Part shown: positions 10,251 to 21,608 of the stretch, piece by piece | How positions within the stretch are numbered: the first letter of the stretch is position 1 | Layout of the letters: each line of letters begins with the position of its first letter | Source: Cryptomeria japonica | Taxonomy: Eukaryota > Streptophyta > Pinopsida > Cupressales > Cupressaceae | Length of the DNA stretch: 64,000 nt | Assembly (NCBI RefSeq): GCF_030272615.1 | Contig: NC_081410.1 | Location: 569,243,152-569,307,151, forward strand | Direction: 5' to 3' | The notes under the pieces: generated by a model | The model's input: only the letters and a program-made list of their open reading frames with translations | What the model was told of the DNA's origin: nothing | Database searches by the model: none | Program-made: the position numbers and the translations under genes

Positions 10251-11520
10251 TAAGTAGATTATTGACAGTGGTTGTTCTCACCATATGATTGGTGACTAGA
10301 GTAAGTTTCTATCTTTGGAAGAATATGATGGTGGTGTGTTTTGTTTTGGTAATGATGCACCATATATGGTAAAAGGTAGAGGGTGCATCTCTCTGAATGG
10401 AAAAAGCGGTGCTAATAATGTGTATTGGGTAGAAGGTCCTAGATATAACCTTTTGAGTGTTGTTCAACTGAATCATAATGGACTCACTCTGAAATTCAAA
10501 ATGGAGTGTGAAAAATCAAAGGAAAGAAAGGTGAATTGATGGAAACTGATATGTAGACCAAAGGTAACCAATTTTAGCTGAATGTAAATATCAGTACATG
10601 TCTTATGGCTAAGTTTGATGTTAGCTGGATATGGCATAGGAGACTCTGCCATGTAAATTTTGACAACATTGTGAAAGCCAGTAAGATCAAGGCAGTTAGA
10701 GGATTGCCTATGCTAAGAAAACTGGAAAATCCTTTGTGCAGAGAGTGTCAATTAGGGAAAATGTCTTCCTCGACCTTCGAAGGTAAATCTTTCACCCCAA
10801 ACAATTTACATGATCTTGTGCATACTGATTTCTGCGGTCCTATGTAAACTAGGAGTGTGCAGGGACATAGGTATTTTATGATTCTTACTATTGATTTCTC
10901 AAGAATGATGTGGGTCACATTCTTTAAGGATAAGTCTGAAGCCTTTGGAGAGTTCAAAGCCTCTAGAGAACTGGTAGAAAGAGAAAGCAGTAAGAGAATC
11001 AAATGCCTTCTAGAACTAATCAAGGAGGAGAATTCACGTCCGGTGAATTCAACAAATACTGTGAAGAAAATGGCATCAAGAGGCAACTATCTACCACCCA
11101 GACTCCACAATAGAATGGCCTAGCAGAGAGGAAGAACCGAACAATGGTTGAAGCAGCTAGAACTACATTGATCCAAGGAAAAGTTGCTCACAACTTTTGG
11201 AGGGAAGCTGTGAGCAATACAGTCTTCACACTGTAACAGGTACTCATCAAAAATGGTAAGGATAAAACACATTATAAGCATTGGATCAGTAAGACACCAA
11301 TGGTAAGCTGCTTTAGAGTGTTTAGTAGCAAATTTTATATCAAGAGGAGTGAACATCAGACCAAGTTTGATGCTAAATGTGATGAGGGAATATTCCTAGG
11401 GTATTCCACCAAGAGTAAAGCTCTCAAATTTTTCAATAATAGGACTCGAAGAATTGTTGAAAGCATCAATGTTAAAGTTGATGAAACCTCTGAGAAACTT
11501 GAGGAAACCGGTAGTTAGAA
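10251..11520 (+). pseudogene. Element A copy 2: protease and integrase
   Basis: The protease block reads IDSGCSHHMIGD near 10260 with a stop just before it. A frame change near 10510-10540 precedes the integrase. The zinc region is better kept than in copy 1: WHRRLCHVNFDNI and CRECQLGK are both present in the 10605-10847 stretch. The first core Asp (HTDFCGP) is at 10827. A two-base gain near 11010 shifts the frame before the second Asp block. Stops at 10554 and 10575 match copy 1 exactly. Further stops (for example after FCGPM at 10845) are private to this copy. Confidence 0.85.
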
Positions 11521-12721
11521 AGTAGGAGATGAACCGGTAGTAACCTTCTTTGAATTGGTTGTAAAATAGCCCAGTACTAGTAATTGTGCTCCAATACCAG
11601 AAGATGTTGATGAAGATGAGGATGAAGAAGAAAAGCAAGAGGAATCTATTAAGATCATCCCTAGGTATGTTAAGTTGAATCATGATCCAAAGTAGATCAT
11701 AGGAGATAAGGATGTAGGAATTCTTATAAGAAGAAAGCTCAAAGAAAAATCTTGTATGATCTCTGAATTTGAGCCTAAATAGTTTAAAGAGGCACATAAA
11801 GATGAAGACTGGATCAATGCAATGGAAGAGGAACTTGACTAGATAGAAAAGAATGGTACATGGTCTTTGGTACCTAGACCGGAGCATAAAAATGTCATTG
11901 GCACCAAATGGGTTTTCAAAAATAAGATGAATGAAGATGGCTTAGTGGTTAGAAAAAAAGCGAGATTGGTGTGTAAAGGATATGCCCAAGAAGAAGGAGA
12001 AGACTATGGATAAACCTTTGCTCCTATAGCCAGATTGGAAGGAGTTTGTATGCTTCTTGCATATGCAACTTTTAAGTGATTCAAAGTATATCAAATGGAT
12101 ACAAAATCTGTATTCATGAATGGAATACTTGAAGAAGAGGTGTATATAGAGCAACTAGATGGGTTTGCCCTATTAGAGGATAGTAACATGGTGTGTAGGC
12201 TACATAAAGCGTTGTATGGACTAAAGCAGGCACCTAGAGCATGGTATGAATGCCTGCACTCCCATCTTGAAAAAATTAGATTTGAAAGAACAAGTGAAGA
12301 TAGCAATATCTTCTTGAAATCAGAAGGGGATCAGATTCTGATCTATGAAGTATTTGTTGATGACATACTCTTTGGTGGACATGACAAGATGAGTCATGAC
12401 TTTGCAGATGAGATGAAGAAGGAATTTGAGATGTCACTCATAGGGAAGATTAAGTTCTTCATTGGACTACAGATTCAACAAATGAAACATGGAATCTTTA
12501 TCACTCAGTCCAAGTATGTCAAAGAGGTGTTGAAGACCTTTGGCATGGAAGACAATAAACTAGTTAGTACACCAATGGTGACCGGTTGTAAATTATCAAA
12601 AGAGGATGACTCAACTTTGGTAAATGAGAAGGAATACCGATCAATAATTGGTAAGTTGCACTATGTAGTACATAGCAGACCGGACATTGCACATGCAGTG
12701 GTCATTACTGCACGGTTCTAG
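11521..12721 (+). pseudogene. Element A copy 2: integrase end and reverse transcriptase
   Basis: From about 11300 the reading frame is constant to the end. Stops at 11693, 11780 and 12719 match copy 1. The RT blocks are complete: the first catalytic Asp in YQMDTKSVFMN (12098), LYGLKQAPRAWYE, and an intact FVDDILFGG with both Asp codons at 12359-12364. The 12095-12721 stretch is the longest open piece. It shows what the copy 1 catalytic His replaced. Confidence 0.88.
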
Positions 12722-13306
12722 AAAATCCCAAGAGAATCCAACTTGGTAGCCATCAAGCGGATTCTTAGATATTTGAAGGGAACTATTGACTATGGATTGT
12801 GGTATCCATATAGTAATGATTTCAACTTAAAAGTGTTTACAGATGTTGATTGGGCTGGTAATGTGGACGACTGGAAGAGGACAACCAATGGTGCATTCTT
12901 TCTTGGTGGTAGACTAGTCTCGTGGATGAGTAAAAAGTAGAGTTGTATCTGTCAGTCTATAGAAGAAGCAGAGTATGTTGTAGCTTTTATGAATTGCACT
13001 CTAACAATTTGGATGAAGCATGTATTAAATAGCTTCAAAGTTCCTGTATCTAAACTAGTAAGTATATTTTGTGACAATACAAGTGTGATTAACATTTCCA
13101 AGTATCCGGTTTTACATTCTAGAACCAAGCACTTTGAGCTCAAATATCATTTCTTGAGAGAAAAGATTCAGACCAAAGAGGTTGTATTGGAACATGTTTC
13201 CAGTAAGGAGCAGTTAGCAGACATATTCACCAAGCCTCTACCGAAGGCTACATTTAGCTATCTAAGAGGTGAATTAGGGGTGCTTCCCCTTCAAGAGGTG
13301 AACTAA
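12722..13306 (+). pseudogene. Element A copy 2: RNase H and polyprotein C-terminus
   Basis: It carries TDVDWAGNVDDWKR, FCDNTSVINI, LHSRTKHFELKYHF and QLADIFTKPLP. A stop after WMSKK (about 12940) breaks it. The frame ends at TAA 13304-13306 after LQEVN, as in copy 1. Confidence 0.87.
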
Positions 13307-13549
13307 AGGTGTGTGCTCCACATCAGTCAAGACTTACATTGATATATATTTTTAAGGATTGGTGTGTTGAAGGATGCTACTCCTTAGGGGGAGTAGCATA
13401 GTGGAACATAGATGTCCATGCCTCCACTTTGGCATTGTTGTCAAAGGGGAAGAAGATTTGAAGCAGAGAAGATATCTGCAGTATTGGGGGAGAAGATGTG
13501 AAGCAGAGAGATATCTTTGTATATTGTCATCTATGCCAAAGGGGGAGAT
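13307..13549 (+). other. Element A copy 2: 3' untranslated region and polypurine tract
   Basis: Same layout as after copy 1, with purine tracts near 13445 and 13485 and a terminal AAAGGGGGAGA at 13538-13548 abutting LTR3. Confidence 0.8.
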
Positions 13550-15012
13550 TGTTGGCATATATGTAGAGTATGATGAGATGATGATATTGTATGTTATCAT
13601 TGATGTCAATATGCTGAAGAGTGAACCGATATATTGAAGTAAGAAACTGACAAGTGAACCAATATGATGTTGTGAACCGGTATATGTGAAAAAGTGAAGC
13701 GGTATACTTGTCCATGTGAACCAGTATATGGAATGTTTTGTATCAAGGTTTCATATGGTATGACTACCAGTTGGTAGTCTCGACTTCAGGGTTTTCGGTT
13801 GAAGTGTTCCATGCCTGTGTGATTCAACTGATGACATCATGTGATGAGTTAGCATAGTAATGAAGAATAGATTGTGTTGCCATGTTAGCCTTATGCGCGT
13901 GAAGGATATTGCATGAAGGAGATTGATCCTATCTACCTTGAGAATGTGTGAAGTCTCTGTAAATGGTGGAGAACGCGTGATGGGTTATCAGCCTCCAAGA
14001 AGCAGTGAAGAATGAACATTAGAGAACATCTTGAGATCTATTCAAGACTATTGTAATCAATGCAATATGTTCAATGGTTAGGATTGAACTGACTGAATTG
14101 CTTAACCTAAATGTTTAGGGTTTATGCTACTGACCTATCTGTTTCCTATAAGGTCGATGTTGTTTTTCATGTTGAGGTTGTTGGCAAATGTTTTGTGTGT
14201 ATCTAAGTGTAGAGATACATGATTCTTGCCAGAGCAGATAAAAGAAAAGATGCCTGTCAAATGTGATTGCAGAAGGAAGGAACTAAAGTAGATCTACATT
14301 GGCATTGAGTGTTGTTACCAAATCATTGTAATACCTGTTGACCTCTAACCACTTCAACAATTGGAAAATCCCTTAACAGGGTAGCTTTAACCAGCTTGCT
14401 ATAAATCCTTTAACAGGGTGACTCAAAATACTCTAACAAGGTAACCTTTAACAAGGTTTAACTATTAACCGGGTATTTTAGCCATCCATTAACCTGGTGA
14501 TCCCTAGCAGGATCGGTTCCTAACAAAACCTATTGTAATAGTCTTTAACCGGACTAGGCTCCTAACAGAGGGGACTTCAAAAGGGTTCAAAGAAGAGCTT
14601 GTGGGTATTCATCCCCACCGTGGTTTTTCTGAGTTGGGTTTCCATGTGAAAAATATGTGTGTCATGTGTGATGCCTTTTCATATGATGTTTTGTTATTTT
14701 CTATCAAGTGGTAAATCATGTTGAACTAGCAAGCTATCATATTTCTGATGGTAGAGTACTTGTTTATGTGTAAGGGTGAAGTGGAAATAAGATGTTAGAT
14801 TATGTGGAAAGCTAAGAGCTACCAGTTTATGTCTTTCGCATTCTTACTATGTTTAATCGGTAGTAATCTAGTTTAGACTGATGTTATTGCTTGCCAGTAA
14901 AGTGCAATGTTTTCAATCAATCTGTTTCAAGGAAAAGTGTTTTCATCTACACTGATTCACCCCCCTCCTCTCAGTACCAGTTTGGTACTAACTGTTCATC
15001 ATTGATTCATCA
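13550..15012 (+). repeat. Element A LTR3 (3')
   Basis: It begins TGTTGGCATATATGTAGAG and ends TTGATTCATCA. About 1,463 bp. It keeps the GTGGTTTTTC...GGGTTTCC block near 14621 and the tract TTCACCCCCCTCCTCTCAGT near 14957. No primer site follows; the next bases are AATGC, the probable target duplication. Confidence 0.9.
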
Positions 15013-15017
15013 AATGC
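15013..15017. other. Right target site duplication of element A (AATGC)
   Basis: It pairs with AATGT at 1845-1849 with one mismatch. Confidence 0.5.
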
Positions 15018-16964
15018 ATCATAGTCTTCTGAGATAAGACAAAAGAATAGAAGGTAGGTGATTGAAGGCTCACACCAGATCAACCAGTGAAACACTAAGT
15101 TGTCTGAGGTGCATGTGATTAGTGATATACACCGAATCGGTCGGGTAGACATGATGAGTTACCGGTACAGAGATTGAAGGATATGTTTGTTACTTTGATA
15201 AACCAATTGATAGGTGAATCGGTCTATTAATGAAGAAGACAAGTTGGAACAGCTACAAAAAAAGAATGTTGTCAAAATGAAGATGAAGTTTGGTGCCACC
15301 GATATGCATGGTATCTTACTAGTATACATGTAGAAGATACTACTGATACAAATGTCAATCGATAAGCTGACAAAGTGCAGATGCAGAAGGCTCCCATCTA
15401 TTGATATATATGAGTGTTGACCAATTTAGGTGTTCCATCAGAAGAGAAGCAAAGTGTCAAGGAGAAGGCAAACTAATTAGGTTATAACCAGCAAGGTGTG
15501 TGAACTGGTAGATGAACCAAGTTGTATGCTACTAGTCAGTGACCAAGTCAGACCGACATAGTGAGCCAAGGTGGATGTCGATAAAGGTGCCACATGAAGG
15601 TGAAGTGACATGCATGCACAAGTCAGTGTGGTGTGTCAGTAAGGTTGTTGGAAGTTGGTCCAACATTAGATGGTGACTATGAAGCTCGAGGTAGGATGAT
15701 AGAGGATTATGGCTCAAGATCAAGAAAACAATAGAGATCCATGATAGATTGATCTTTATATCAAAGTGGGTAAAGAAGACTACATCATGCATGTGATTGA
15801 CCAGACACAGGATTAAAAATCATGCTACAGAAAGGTAAAGATAGAAGACGTGAATTGTAAGGTGAACATTATGGTGATTCTCATTGATGGAGTGTTGGTA
15901 TTTGATCAAGGACATAAGATCTGATTTGATATGATGTGCCATGATGATCAGAAATCAAATGGGATGCAAATTCAGTGCATGGAAAAAGCCCTAGCATGCC
16001 AATATTCAAACTCATGTTTAGGTGGGAAAATCTAGATATAAGAGTGAAAGTCAAAGAAGTAGGTGTTGATGCTGCATAAGAGAGTGAGGTTAGTGAAGAG
16101 AGCCAATCAATCAAGTTCTTAATGTCAATCAGAGAAGAGATTGAGTGTGTGAGAGAGAACTGATTAGAAGAGTTCAACCAGCAAGAGTGAGGCAACTCAT
16201 AGCATGCCATTAAGTTTGATAGAGGAGTCTACCAGTGATGACTGAACTGGCAGAAAAGAGCCACAAAAGATTGTAGAGAAGAACCAGTAAGCTGAGAACT
16301 AGCAACATTCAGATAGAAGACAACTAACCAAGCGAGGAAGATCGGTGGTGGCTATCAGTAGTGTGACAAAGAGAAAGAGAGAACTGATAGAGAGTAGAAC
16401 CAACAAAGAAGAAGAAAAGGTTGGACCGGTAAGGTTGCAGCAGTGAGAAGGTGAGTAGAGAACCGATAGATAAATGGAGAGAGGAGAACCAGTGAAGAGA
16501 TTTGCATAAGTGTTACAAATTTATTTTGTAACAAGGATATTACTTTTGTAATTGATTATGATCTAGTAATCACTGAGTTAGAGCTCGGTGTAGGGGTTGG
16601 TTCTCCTTGGGTTGGTGCCCAAAATAAGGGTTTGGTGACCTAAAGTAGGAGTGGTACTCCTTGGGTTGGTGCCCTAAATGTTGTAACCAAGGTTTTGATT
16701 CTAAGGCTGGATTGGAGCAGTAGTCTCCAACAACATTTCTCACTGAGGTTTTTCCCATCTTGGGTTTTCCTTATACATCTGGTGTTATCAGATGTCCCTT
16801 TTATGTGTTATTGCATTTGTGTTATATTCTCATCTAACTGGTATGTCTACTTTATTTTAGATCAATTAACCGGTTCATACACATTGGATAGAAAAGGGAA
16901 AAGATTTGGAAACCACTGATTCACCCCCCCCCCCCCCCCTCTCAGTCACATCTTGTGTTCAACA
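15018..16964 (+). repeat. LTR of element C (right part)
   Basis: A long non-coding stretch rich in accggt/accagt words. It ends with the LTR landmarks TTTTTCCCATCTTGGGTTTT near 16750, a run of 16 C within a TTCAC...CTCTCAG tract (16922-16944), and GTTCAACA at 16957-16964 followed by a primer site. The open frames on the minus strand at 15532-15792 and 15881-16210 show no domain and no codon structure I would trust. The left border is set by the A insertion; if the A insertion lies within it, the LTR starts at 1315. Confidence 0.55.
16924..16939 (+). repeat. Poly-C tract (16 C)
   Basis: The longest of the C runs that precede LTR 3' ends in this window. It is probably expanded by slippage. Confidence 0.9.
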
Positions 16965-16965
16965 A

Positions 16966-16977
16966 TTGGTATCAGAG
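16966..16977 (+). other. Primer-binding site of element C
   Basis: TTGGTATCAGAG, a perfect initiator tRNA-Met-type site one base after the LTR end. Confidence 0.88.
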
Positions 16978-17019
16978 AAATTCTTAAGAACAAGTTTTCC
17001 TTCATTGTTGTTGCCAAAA

Positions 17020-18218
17020 ATGACAGGTGATAAGAGTAAGTTTGTGAGTTTGGAAAATAATGAAGATGGTGTTGTGAAGTTTGGTGATGATAAAGCTGGT
17101 ATAATCTACAGTAGAGGATCCATTTCTCTTGATGGTAAGAAAAATACTGATGATGTCTTATATGTAGAAGGTATAAAGCATAATCTCTTGAGTGTTCAAC
17201 AGATGGTTGACAAGGGATATTATCTTCAATTAAATAATGGAAAGTGTAGAATCTTGGGTAGTTGTAGAATTGAGATTGCATCAGGTACAAAGACTAAAGG
17301 TAATATCTATCATTTAAATAGTGTTGGTATAATATGTTTTATTACTCAGGTTGATGAAAGTTGGTTGTGGCATAGAAGAATGTGTCATGTGAATTTTAAT
17401 TACATTTTAAGATAAGTTCAATTTAGGCCATGAGAGATCTTCCTAGGTTGATGAAACGTGCTAACACTATGTGCACATAATGTCAGTTAGGGAAACAAAC
17501 CACAGTTACTTTCAGGAGTAAGAAGCATTGTTCAAGTCGATTATTTGATCTTGTGCATACTAATTTGTATGGTCCTTATATAGTCAATTTTTTGCAAGGA
17601 GACAAATATTTTATGTTGCTAATTGATGATTATTCTAGGATGATGTGGGTTACTTTCTTGAGAGAGAAGTCTGAAGCTCTAGATAAGTTCAAGATTTTCA
17701 AGGCTATGGTTGAGACAAAGACAAGTTTGAAGCTAAAGTGTCTGAGATCCGAGAGAGGTGGTGAATTCACTTCTAGTGATTTCAATGCATTATGTGAAGA
17801 ACAAGGGATAAGAAGATAGTTGTCTTCTCTAATAACCCATCAACAAAATGGAGTTGTGGCACGGAAGAACATAACCATTCAAGAAACTGCCAGGACAATT
17901 ATGTTGGAGTGAAATTTTATACATGTCTATTGGAGATAAGTTGTGCGTATTGTTGTTTAAACTCTTAATTGGGTGCATACTAGAGGTGATACCAGTAAGG
18001 CTCCTTATGAATTATGGCTTGGTCATGCTCCTACTGTTAAATTTTTTATAATTTTTGAAAGTAAATATTATATGAAGAAAGATGAAGATATAGGAAAGTT
18101 TGATGCTAGATGTGATGAAGGAATATTTCTTGGTTATTCTACCAAAAGAAAGGCCTACCGATGTTATAATAAGATACTAAGGAAGATGGTTGAAACTAAA
18201 AAATGTCAGAGTTGATGA
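17020..18218 (+). pseudogene. Element C: remnant protease end and integrase of a Copia polyprotein
   Basis: Only about 40 bases separate the primer site from MTGDKSKF, the sequence that normally follows the protease active site. Gag and the catalytic part of the protease are therefore deleted. Next come KHNLLSVQQMVDKGYYLQL, the pre-integrase WLWHRRMCHVNF (about 17365), and the integrase core. All three catalytic positions are changed: HTD is HTN (about 17556), RTD is RSE, and VERKN is VARKN. The frame changes between 17415 and 17553, and a stop follows RR at 17819. The last codons, matching N-V-R-V-D-E of element A, are interrupted by element D at 18219. The remaining pol should lie beyond the window. 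Confidence 0.8.
18214..18218. other. Probable left target site duplication of element D (GATGA)
   Basis: Five bases before the TG terminus of D. The partner would be to the right of D, outside the window, so this is not verified. Confidence 0.35.
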
Positions 18219-19094
18219 TGTTGGGATCCAAGAACACTATGAGGGGGGGGGGGGGTGAATCAGTGTTCTGTCAGAATGAATAGTTTTTAACTTTCTAGGC
18301 CATGCATATATAAACTAGTAAATAAATAAACATATAACAAGAAGCAAATAAACCATCCACATAAGTGAACACCATAATACACAGAGTTTATATGTGGAAA
18401 ACCTTGATGAGGAAAAACCATGGTGGGATTTGTGACCCACAATATCAGTTCACTGGCCATATGAAAATATATTACATATAATAGGAGCCTGCACTTGCAG
18501 GAAGGCACACTACCTAGAGAATACTACTCGTCACTAAAGAGCCTCACTGACTATAGGCTTTCTGCCAAAGTAAATTACTAAAAATGAACTCAAGAATGCA
18601 TCTACTATGCCAAATACAATTCCAATTTTGGTTCTACTTTGTACTGATTCATAAACCCTGAACTACTACCGGTATCACTTCTCCTCCAAGAATGCTTTCC
18701 AAGCTATCAACAGATCATTGCATGATATAAAATTCACATAAAAAATGATCTTCATACATATATTTTGCATCACATAGTTTTGCTATATTCTTGTTCATCC
18801 ACACATTTCATATGTCTTTCTATCTTACTAAAATAACCTAGCAGAATGGCCTATATACCTATTACAAATAATATGCATTATGTTGGCTTACAATAGTAAT
18901 TAAAAAATGATTTAAGTAAATCCTCCTTGATGTCATCTTCCAAAGAAGTATTGATGCCATTTCCGGTGTAGCCCTAAATGCTCCAAAGTTGGTATATGCC
19001 AGTATATGCCTCCAAGTATCAGTTTATGACTTCCATCATATCTTGTTGCCATAAACGACAACAAAATAAATCCAATGAGTGTTAATTGCCAACA
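18219..19094 (-). repeat. Element D 3' LTR
   Basis: On the plus strand it reads from TGTTGGGATCC to TTGCCAACA; 876 bp. It includes a run of 13 G (18243-18255), the complement of the C tract near LTR 3' ends, and GGAAAAACCATGGTGGG near 18411, the complement of the GTGGTTTTTCC block. Related to the I LTR (shared GGGATTTGTGACCCACAATAT). Confidence 0.88.
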
Positions 19095-19108
19095 ATCTCC
19101 CCCTTTGG
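19095..19108 (-). other. Polypurine tract of element D
   Basis: Plus-strand ATCTCCCCCTTTGG, i.e. CCAAAGGGGGAGAT on the element strand, adjacent to the 3' LTR. Confidence 0.85.
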
Positions 19109-19279
19109 CATTGATGGCAACACTCATGTGAAAAATGGATTCCCTACCAGTGTGCTCCCCCTAAGCAATACACTCCATCTTATATGCTTGATATTTTTCA
19201 CATATGTACATACTCCCCCTTTGACATTAATTCCCAAGACCAGTGAAAGAATTAAAAGAATAAAAAAATAATGTTAGAT

Positions 19280-20045
19280 TCATTGGAGCTTATTCATCTT
19301 CAAGATTTTCGAGTATGCCTCTTGGAATAACTGGAGATATGTATCCCAGTCAGATTTAAAAGTATCAGAAATAGATGCAAGTCCACTTAGTAAGTGGGAA
19401 AGTGTTTCCTTCTCTTGGATATCTACTAGTGTGGGTTTAGCTAACATATACATGCACTCTCTTTTGTGAACACCTAATGAATCTAGTCTAGGACTTACCA
19501 ATCCTCTTAGATTTCTTGCTCTTCTCATGATTTTATCTCTCTCCTTCTCAAAAGAAAATATTTGGTTCTCCAAGGAAAAAATTTGTCCATCAACAGATGT
19601 GGTTAGTGCAGTTAATCCATCAAAAGTGTTAGAAATTTTAGCCATCTTATCATATAACTCCTTCAATCTTTTATCTACATTAGCTGTACGACTTTCTATG
19701 TTACAACACACTCTATAGATATTAGTACATTGTTTTAAACAAACCTAAATAGGAATAAGTTTGTCCTCAATTTTCTTCTTCCCTATTTGTATAAGCTGAT
19801 CAAAAGCTATTCTTTTTGCTATTGTGAAATTGTCCAAAGCCTGTCAATTTGCTATCTAGCTCAGAGATTGAAAATTGTTGGATATGTGCTCTGTTAGAGT
19901 TTTGAGCTTACCAGAAGGGCTTGCTCCATCTTCAATCTAATAGTCAAGTATTGGTCTATGAAATACAAAGATTGATTGATCAATTAATCCTTTATATGTA
20001 GTACCTTCCTTCAGTAATTTTTGAGTAGCCATCATCATCAATTCA
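19280..20045 (-). pseudogene. Element D: C-terminal remnant of ORF2
   Basis: A degenerate helical protein piece. The longest open part (19280-19711) includes RTANVDKRLKELYDKMAKIS and, further on, RRARNLRGLVSPRLDSLG, which matches NKAKHLRSKLNPRLD in the tail of ORF2 of element I. Sequence up to about 20045 reads in related frames with stops (for example MMATQKLLKEGTTYKG). The conserved N-terminal domain of ORF2 seen in E, F and I is missing, so D has lost over 2 kb relative to I. Function unknown. Confidence 0.6.
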
Positions 20046-20600
20046 ATTGGACTCAACTCAGAGACTGATTTCTTCTCAACCTAAGAAGTGTCAATTGCCA
20101 AAAATTTTGTCAGGGAATTTGTTTTACCTACTGGTATGGACTCAGTTGCTTTTTACTTGTCCATCTCAACCTCTTTTGCACTGGTGGCTTTGCCACTTGG
20201 TGCAGTGTCGGTTACAGCTAGTGGAGTATTATCCACAAAATTTCCACTGTCGTGTACATTGCCTTGCTCAAAAATGGTCTGTGCGGGGTGAACCTTCATC
20301 TATGGTGAACATAATTATCCAGATCTCTTTTGAGATCTCCTTAGATCTCTTCTGGGGTAATATGCAAAATTTAGCAATGGCTTTGCCAACCCCTAAGGCT
20401 TATGCCTCAGTTACCGATGGAATATCCTTCCAGTGGAGGAATACCATGTTCTACCGATGGAGTTTCCAGTATAGATCCATCTCCACTTGGTTCTTCATAT
20501 TTTCTAACCCATCTCTTGGTTTGATCTTGTTATATTTCATCTACCTTCTACTTTCCTTTGTCATTATTAACCAGTTCAGTCTCGCTTCTACAATATTTAG
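20046..20600. other. Element D: region around the internal deletion joint
   Basis: No domain can be read here on the element strand without many stops. The plus-strand open frames at 20047-20682 and 20088-20291 are antisense and hydrophobic, with no homology I recognise. Comparison with element I places a large deletion between the ORF1 knuckles and the ORF2 tail. Confidence 0.5.
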
Positions 20601-21534
20601 TAATATGACCTATTTTGTTGCATGCATAACATGTAACATTGTTCTTCTAAATTTATTTGACATATTCGGTATTATGTCTTGACCTACAATGATTAGTAAA
20701 GTCTTCAAACTTTCCACATGCATGAAATCTAACATTTATTCTGCAATCTTTTGATCTATGACCATATTTCTTGTAGTTTGTCCATTGACCGGGAACTGAA
20801 TTGAAGTTTTGATTTGCCTTATTTCTACATTGTTTATCCATATGCCCAAATTTATTGCAAACATAACATCTACCATTGAATTTATAAGAATTAGATTTCC
20901 TTACTAGTTTCCTCTATTCTAATGGGTTATGCATACCAGTTGTTTGATCTTCATTTGCAGTACCAGAGCTTTCACCTTGTACAAATCCAAGTCCTCTAGA
21001 ATTATCAATTTGTCTTTCTCTTTTCAATAAGTCATCCAACTATGCAGTACTGATCCTAAAATTTTCTTTATACTCACTTGCAGTAGTCAGATCATCTCTT
21101 AGAGTAGTTACTTTTCTTTCAAGTTCTTGTTCATTGTTTTGGGAGTGTGCCAAAACAGTTTTCAATAGATTATTCTCATGAGTCAATCTACCACATTCAT
21201 CAATTTTTTTCTTCAGAGATATAACAAGATTATCTTCCTTCTTCTTTCTATCCTCAATATCTTTTGATAACCTCATAGTCACATCTTGCATTTTATTCTT
21301 CATGAGCATGTTTTCTTGACTTAGTTTCTAATATTATTCCTTAAGAGCATTATTCTCCTCATAATCCAGTTGTTGCAAAAGTTCTTTTCTCTTGGCTTGA
21401 GCAGATGATAACCTTTCTTGTAGGATAAGAATGAATTCATTTGCAGAATTCAATTCTTCTTGCAATTTCAAGTTCTTGATCCTTTCAATATCATAATCCT
21501 CAAGAGCCACCTCAAGTTGCTTCTCCATAGCCAT
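20601..21534 (-). pseudogene. Element D: ORF1, coiled-coil Gag-like protein with four zinc knuckles
   Basis: It starts at about 21534 (M-A-M-E-K-Q), soon after the primer site. Long heptad-rich stretches (LQEELNSANEFILILQERL; ENNLLKTVLAHSQNNEQELE) predict a coiled coil. Four CCHC knuckles follow in the same frame: CYVCNKFGHMDKQC (about 20855) is intact, the second has lost both leading Cys (YKKYGHRSKDC), the third has lost its first Cys and its Gly-His (ACGKFEDFTNHC), and the fourth is behind a stop and a frameshift. Stops also lie near 21331. The layout matches ORF1 of element I. It presumably acts as an RNA-binding capsid-like protein; this is inference from the knuckles and position. Confidence 0.75.
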
Positions 21535-21593
21535 GTTCAAATATTCCAATTTCAGGATCTTCCTCAAGCTGTTAAACTTTTCCTAAGGTACCA

Positions 21594-21607
21594 GACTCTG
21601 ATACGAG
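21594..21607 (-). other. Degenerate primer-binding site of element D
   Basis: The element strand reads CTCGTATCAGAGTC just after the LTR end, against the usual TTGGTATCAGAGCC. The first bases have decayed. Confidence 0.6.
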
Positions 21608-21608
21608 T

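Larger units (their letters stand above)
1850..15012 (+). mobile_element. Element A: tandem Ty1/Copia array, LTR-internal-LTR-internal-LTR
   Basis: Three LTRs of one family (1850-3337, 7738-9147, 13550-15012) alternate with two full internal regions (3338-7737 and 9148-13549, about 4.40 kb each). Each internal region starts with an initiator-tRNA-Met-type primer site and ends with a polypurine tract directly before the next LTR, so the middle LTR serves both copies. The domain order gag, protease, integrase, reverse transcriptase, RNase H defines Copia. Both copies are dead through stop codons; the second also has frameshifts. Near-matching 5-bp duplications flank the whole array. Unequal LTR-LTR recombination is the simplest origin. 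Confidence 0.9.

Noticed and set aside
1850-15012. Two independent insertions of element A side by side
   Set aside because: The middle LTR is shared exactly at both junctions, and no second pair of LTR or target duplication lies between the copies. An assembly artefact remains possible but is unlikely, as the copies differ by several percent.
15532-16210. Minus-strand open frames 15532-15792 and 15881-16210 as small genes
   Set aside because: They lie in LTR sequence of element C, with no domain, no conserved copy and no start context.
16924-16939. G-quadruplex candidate in the LTR C/G tracts
   Set aside because: Each LTR has a single run. Four spaced runs, needed for an intramolecular quadruplex, are not present.
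20047-20682. Plus-strand 211-codon frame as a membrane protein
   Set aside because: Antisense to the decayed D element; hydrophobicity comes from reading the complementary strand of Lys/Glu/Asn-rich coding DNA.
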